A stretch of 64,000 bases of DNA from Crocinitomicaceae bacterium (GTDB lineage: Bacteria > Bacteroidota > Bacteroidia > Flavobacteriales_D > Crocinitomicaceae), in the NCBI GenBank assembly GCA_014762645.1, contig JABURP010000108.1, positions 23,267 to 87,266 on the forward strand. Direction: 5' to 3'. Each line of letters starts with the position of its first letter. Positions within the stretch are counted from its first letter, which is position 1. The notes under the pieces were generated by a model, which was not told the origin of the DNA, did no database searches, and worked only from the letters and a program-made list of their open reading frames with translations. Shown piece by piece: positions 61,724 to 64,000 of this stretch. The translations under genes were made by a program, and so were the position numbers.

Positions 61724-62770
61724 TTAAAGTTCCGTTAAAAAGGCCATGGTATCGACCCCATCTGCATAATCCATTAAACGCGGAAGTTGGGTTTGTCCAA
61801 AAGGTAAATATCCGGCCCCTACTACTACTTGAATCTGATCCGCATGATCCTTTATAAATTGTTCTACTTCCGACTTATCATTATAGCGTTGATAATGCAA
61901 AACGGCTAAAGGCGAATACAGGGACCGCTCCTCCTTTAATAGGATGAAGCCATTATCTAACAATGTCTCCTGATTCATTAAAAATACAGCTTTGTTATAA
62001 TCGTAATTATTCGCGTATTTATTGTGATGGATGATTTCATTGTGTTCATAAATCCCTTCAAAAAACAGGTTCAGATTAAAATCTTTTGGAATCCAAATTT
62101 GACTCACGTTTCTGCATCCTAAGCCGAAATAATCAAAAATATCCTTGCCAAGCGCATAAAAATCCTCCTTACTCTCTTTACCAGTTAGTACGGCAATTGA
62201 AGTTCTGTTTTTACGGATGATACTGGGATATTTTCCAAAATAGGTTTCAAAATATCGAGCAGAATTATCTGAGCCGGTAGCAATGACAGCATCAAAATCA
62301 CGGATTGCTTCTTCAATCAATTCAACACGTTCCCATATACGCTCATCAAATAGAGCCATAATGTTTAGAATCGCAGGGAACAGGTGTTTATCTTCTGAAG
62401 ACATTTTCACAATCGCTTTGTGCCCAGACAGAAAAACAGATATGAAGTCATGAAAGCCTACCAACGGAATATTGCCCGCCATAATGATCGCCACCTTTTT
62501 GTCACTATGGTCTTTGAGGCTGTATTGAGACTGCCAGTTATTGAGGCTCTCTTCTGTCAACCAGGATGCTATTCCCTGTAAGGATTTTCGTACCTGCTCG
62601 TCTTTGAACCACCCGTTATAGATGTGTACTTTTTGAACAAGTTCTTCCAGATTTTGGTATTCGCTCTCATTAATTCCTATTTCATACCCGGGCCAGGAGC
62701 TTTTTTCTCCAATATGTTGAAGAATTATACCCAATCTGAGCAAAATGTTATTTTTTTCCTTTAAAGTCAT
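61724..62770 (-). CDS. Acyl-CoA reductase (LuxC-like)
   Basis: This 348-residue enzyme of the LuxC/acyl-CoA reductase family is of the aldehyde-dehydrogenase fold and makes aldehydes from activated acids. Signs: KKVAIIMAGNIPLVGFHDFI (NAD(P)-binding), FDAVIATGSDNSARYFETYF, KNRTSIAVLTGKESKEDF and GLGCRNVSQIWIPKDFN, where Cys is the likely nucleophile (about residue 219). It is transcribed divergently from a ferredoxin gene, with only 46 bases between the starts. Family secure. Confidence 0.9.
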   Translation of the reverse strand: MTLKEKNNILLRLGIILQHIGEKSSWPGYEIGINESEYQNLEELVQKVHIYNGWFKDEQVRKSLQGIASWLTEESLNNWQSQYSLKDHSDKKVAIIMAGNIPLVGFHDFISVFLSGHKAIVKMSSEDKHLFPAILNIMALFDERIWERVELIEEAIRDFDAVIATGSDNSARYFETYFGKYPSIIRKNRTSIAVLTGKESKEDFYALGKDIFDYFGLGCRNVSQIWIPKDFNLNLFFEGIYEHNEIIHHNKYANNYDYNKAVFLMNQETLLDNGFILLKEERSLYSPLAVLHYQRYNDKSEVEQFIKDHADQIQVVVGAGYLPFGQTQLPRLMDYADGVDTMAFLTEL

Positions 62771-62782
62771 ACGAAGACAGGT

Positions 62783-62790
62783 TATATTTG
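62783..62790 (+). promoter_or_regulatory. Putative -7 box TATATTTG before the ferredoxin gene
   Basis: This is an exact TAnnTTTG match 26 bases upstream of the ATG at 62817, inside the 46-base divergent gap with the acyl-CoA reductase. No TTG at standard spacing. Confidence 0.45.
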
Positions 62791-62816
62791 CAAAACTAAA
62801 ATGAATTAGACAAAAA

Positions 62817-63170
62817 ATGGCAATAATTATTACAGACGAGTGTATAAATTGTGGTGCATGTGAGCCGGAATGTCCAAATAATGCTATTTATGAAGGTGGT
62901 GCTGAATGGAGATATTCTGACGGAACATCATTAACAGGAATGGTTGATCTTCCTAACAGACCTGCTACGGTAGATGCGGATAAAGATATGGAACCAGTGG
63001 ATATGGATGTCTACTTCATAGTTCCCGATAAATGTACAGAGTGCCAAGGGTTTCATGACGAACCACAATGTGCTGCCGTATGTCCGGTTGACTGCTGTGT
63101 TGACGATCCTGACATTAGGGAATCAGAAGAAGAGTTATTAGCCAAAAAAGATTTCATGCACCTTGATTAA
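62817..63170 (+). CDS. 4Fe-4S dicluster ferredoxin
   Basis: This 117-residue electron carrier has two cluster motifs, [20 protein letters not shown] near the N-terminus and [20 protein letters not shown] in the second half. The second has a longer CxxC spacing with an inserted loop, as in the YfhL/FdxA type. It is divergent from acyl-CoA reductase and ends in a hairpin terminator. Cytoplasmic redox partner; the partner enzyme is not identified. Confidence 0.95.
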   Translation: MAIIITDECINCGACEPECPNNAIYEGGAEWRYSDGTSLTGMVDLPNRPATVDADKDMEPVDMDVYFIVPDKCTECQGFHDEPQCAAVCPVDCCVDDPDIRESEEELLAKKDFMHLD

Positions 63171-63199
63171 AAATCTGAATGTTGATAGAAATTCTACTG

Positions 63200-63226
63200 C
63201 CCTGGCGTCTGCGTCAGGGTTTTTTT
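63200..63226 (+). terminator. Rho-independent terminator after the ferredoxin gene
   Basis: ccctggcg pairs with cgtcaggg with one mismatch around a short loop, followed by seven T residues, 14 bases before the next ATG. Confidence 0.8.
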
Positions 63227-63239
63227 ATATTTTCGACCC

Positions 63240-63989
63240 ATGGATTCCTCTGATTCGCGCCATAAAGTAGAGGTTTGCTTTTCTCCATACCTATTTTCTC
63301 TCTACAAAGAAGAATTTGAGATTATAGTAGTTATTGATGTGTTGAGAGCAACTTCTGCCATTTGCACTGCCTTCCACAACGGCATTAAAGAACTTATTCC
63401 GGTTTCAACAATTGAAGAAGCCAGAGAATATCAGAAAAAGGGCTATTTAGTCGGAGCTGAAAGACAGGGCCGAGTTGTGGATGGATTTGATTTTGGGAAC
63501 TCTCCTTATCATTATATGAAAGAAGAGTTAAAAGATCAAACCCTGGTATTAAGCACAACAAATGGTACCAGATCAATCAACATTGCCAAAGAAGCTGGAC
63601 AAGTTGTAATAGGATCCTTATCTAACCTGGATGTACTGAAACATTGGCTCGAACGTCAAAATAAAAATATTCTATGTCTGTGTTCAGGCTGGCAGAATAA
63701 ATTTAACCTGGAAGATACGATTTGTGCCGGAGCTATTTTGGATCACCTTTTAGCCACTGGAAACTACAGAAGTGAAGAAGACGCCTCAATTGCTGCAAAG
63801 TACCTCTTCTTAAGTGCCAAAGACAATATCTTAGGGTATTTAAAAGCGTCGTCACACCGAAGAAGGCTAAAAAACTTAAACCTGAACGAAGATATCAAGT
63901 ATTGCCTGACACCCAATACCGCTCCGGTAATTCCAATTTTACAAGGAGATAGACTTGTCGAAATAAACTCCTTAGTTGAATCGGAATGA
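63240..63989 (+). CDS. 2-phosphosulfolactate phosphatase (ComB family)
   Basis: This 249-residue protein of the ComB family removes phosphate from 2-phosphosulfolactate in coenzyme M biosynthesis in archaea; in bacteria the role is less clear. Motifs: VVIDVLRATSAICTAFHNG, LVGAERQGRVVDGFDFGNSP and LSTTNGTRSINIAK, then LCSGWQNKFNLEDTICAGAI. It lies directly after the ferredoxin terminator. The family is secure; the substrate in this organism is not. Confidence 0.92.
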   Translation: MDSSDSRHKVEVCFSPYLFSLYKEEFEIIVVIDVLRATSAICTAFHNGIKELIPVSTIEEAREYQKKGYLVGAERQGRVVDGFDFGNSPYHYMKEELKDQTLVLSTTNGTRSINIAKEAGQVVIGSLSNLDVLKHWLERQNKNILCLCSGWQNKFNLEDTICAGAILDHLLATGNYRSEEDASIAAKYLFLSAKDNILGYLKASSHRRRLKNLNLNEDIKYCLTPNTAPVIPILQGDRLVEINSLVESE

Positions 63990-64000
63990 AAATACACAAC
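63986..64000 (+). CDS. Start of a further gene (partial, cut by the window)
   Basis: ATGAAAATACACAAC overlaps the comB stop as ATGA and would begin a coupled gene (MKIHN). Only five codons are visible, so nothing can be said about function. Confidence 0.35.

Noticed and set aside
1-64000. CRISPR arrays, prophage, transposons, tRNA and rRNA genes
   Set aside because: No regularly spaced repeats, integrase, transposase, phage structural genes or cloverleaf-like segments were seen by eye; this was not a computed search.

Overview
The window looks like a 64-kb piece of a Bacteroidota chromosome, most like Flavobacteriales. The clues are several secreted proteins with type IX secretion (T9SS) C-terminal sorting domains, a PorP/SprF-like protein, a gliding-motility-type (type B) C-terminal domain, a transketolase split into two genes, a LytTR regulator with its LytS-like kinase, modest GC content, and many exact copies of the Bacteroidota -7 promoter box TAnnTTTG just upstream of start codons. 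No prophage, IS element, CRISPR array, rRNA or tRNA gene was recognised. Most of the window is ordinary, densely packed chromosome.

Layout. 1-3.3 kb: the tail of ndk and a terminator, then a tightly overlapping minus-strand operon (SAM hydrolase, ABM monooxygenase, two related exported proteins, a possible outer-membrane protein). 3.4-7.2 kb: phoH-like ATPase, purC, a LamG/T9SS protein, an acetyltransferase and a small membrane protein. 7.3-11.1 kb: two small membrane proteins, an exported basic-tailed protein, PorP/SprF, and a sterol-desaturase-type enzyme. 11.1-17 kb: htpG, a small anchored protein, a three-repeat coiled-coil protein, an ABC1/UbiB kinase with a phasin-like partner, and a CBS protein. 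17-24.3 kb: secreted proteins, then meaB, an S4 RNA-binding protein, a TPR-LemA fusion, a TPM-domain protein and surE. 24.2-31.9 kb: a flippase, two T9SS cargo proteins separated by a scar of gene remnants, a lipoprotein and a methyltransferase. 31.9-38.5 kb: a 33-residue membrane protein coupled to an rlmD-like gene, a CocE-type hydrolase, a LytTR two-component pair and ychF. 38.6-48.8 kb: a 1035-residue type-B T9SS protein, the split transketolase with a VWA gene between its halves, a sigma factor with candidate membrane and periplasmic partners, and a class III aminotransferase. 48.8-58.2 kb: an M1 peptidase operon (DUF819, DUF1573/OmpA-like, DUF6702, M1), a 20-residue-repeat protein, a two-domain VOC protein and a beta-helix/K+-channel fusion. 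58.2-64 kb: aroC, a secreted protein, a phosphohexomutase, acyl-CoA reductase, ferredoxin and comB.

I see no multi-gene system that I can confidently call new. The best leads are the beta-helix-gated channel-like protein, the TPR-LemA/TPM pair, the VWA gene lodged inside the transketolase operon, the sigma-factor triad with a duplicated KPDVP motif, the short repeat protein, the hidden 33-residue protein after rlmD, and the scar at 27.74-27.93 kb. All functions are read from recognisable motifs. No database search was run.
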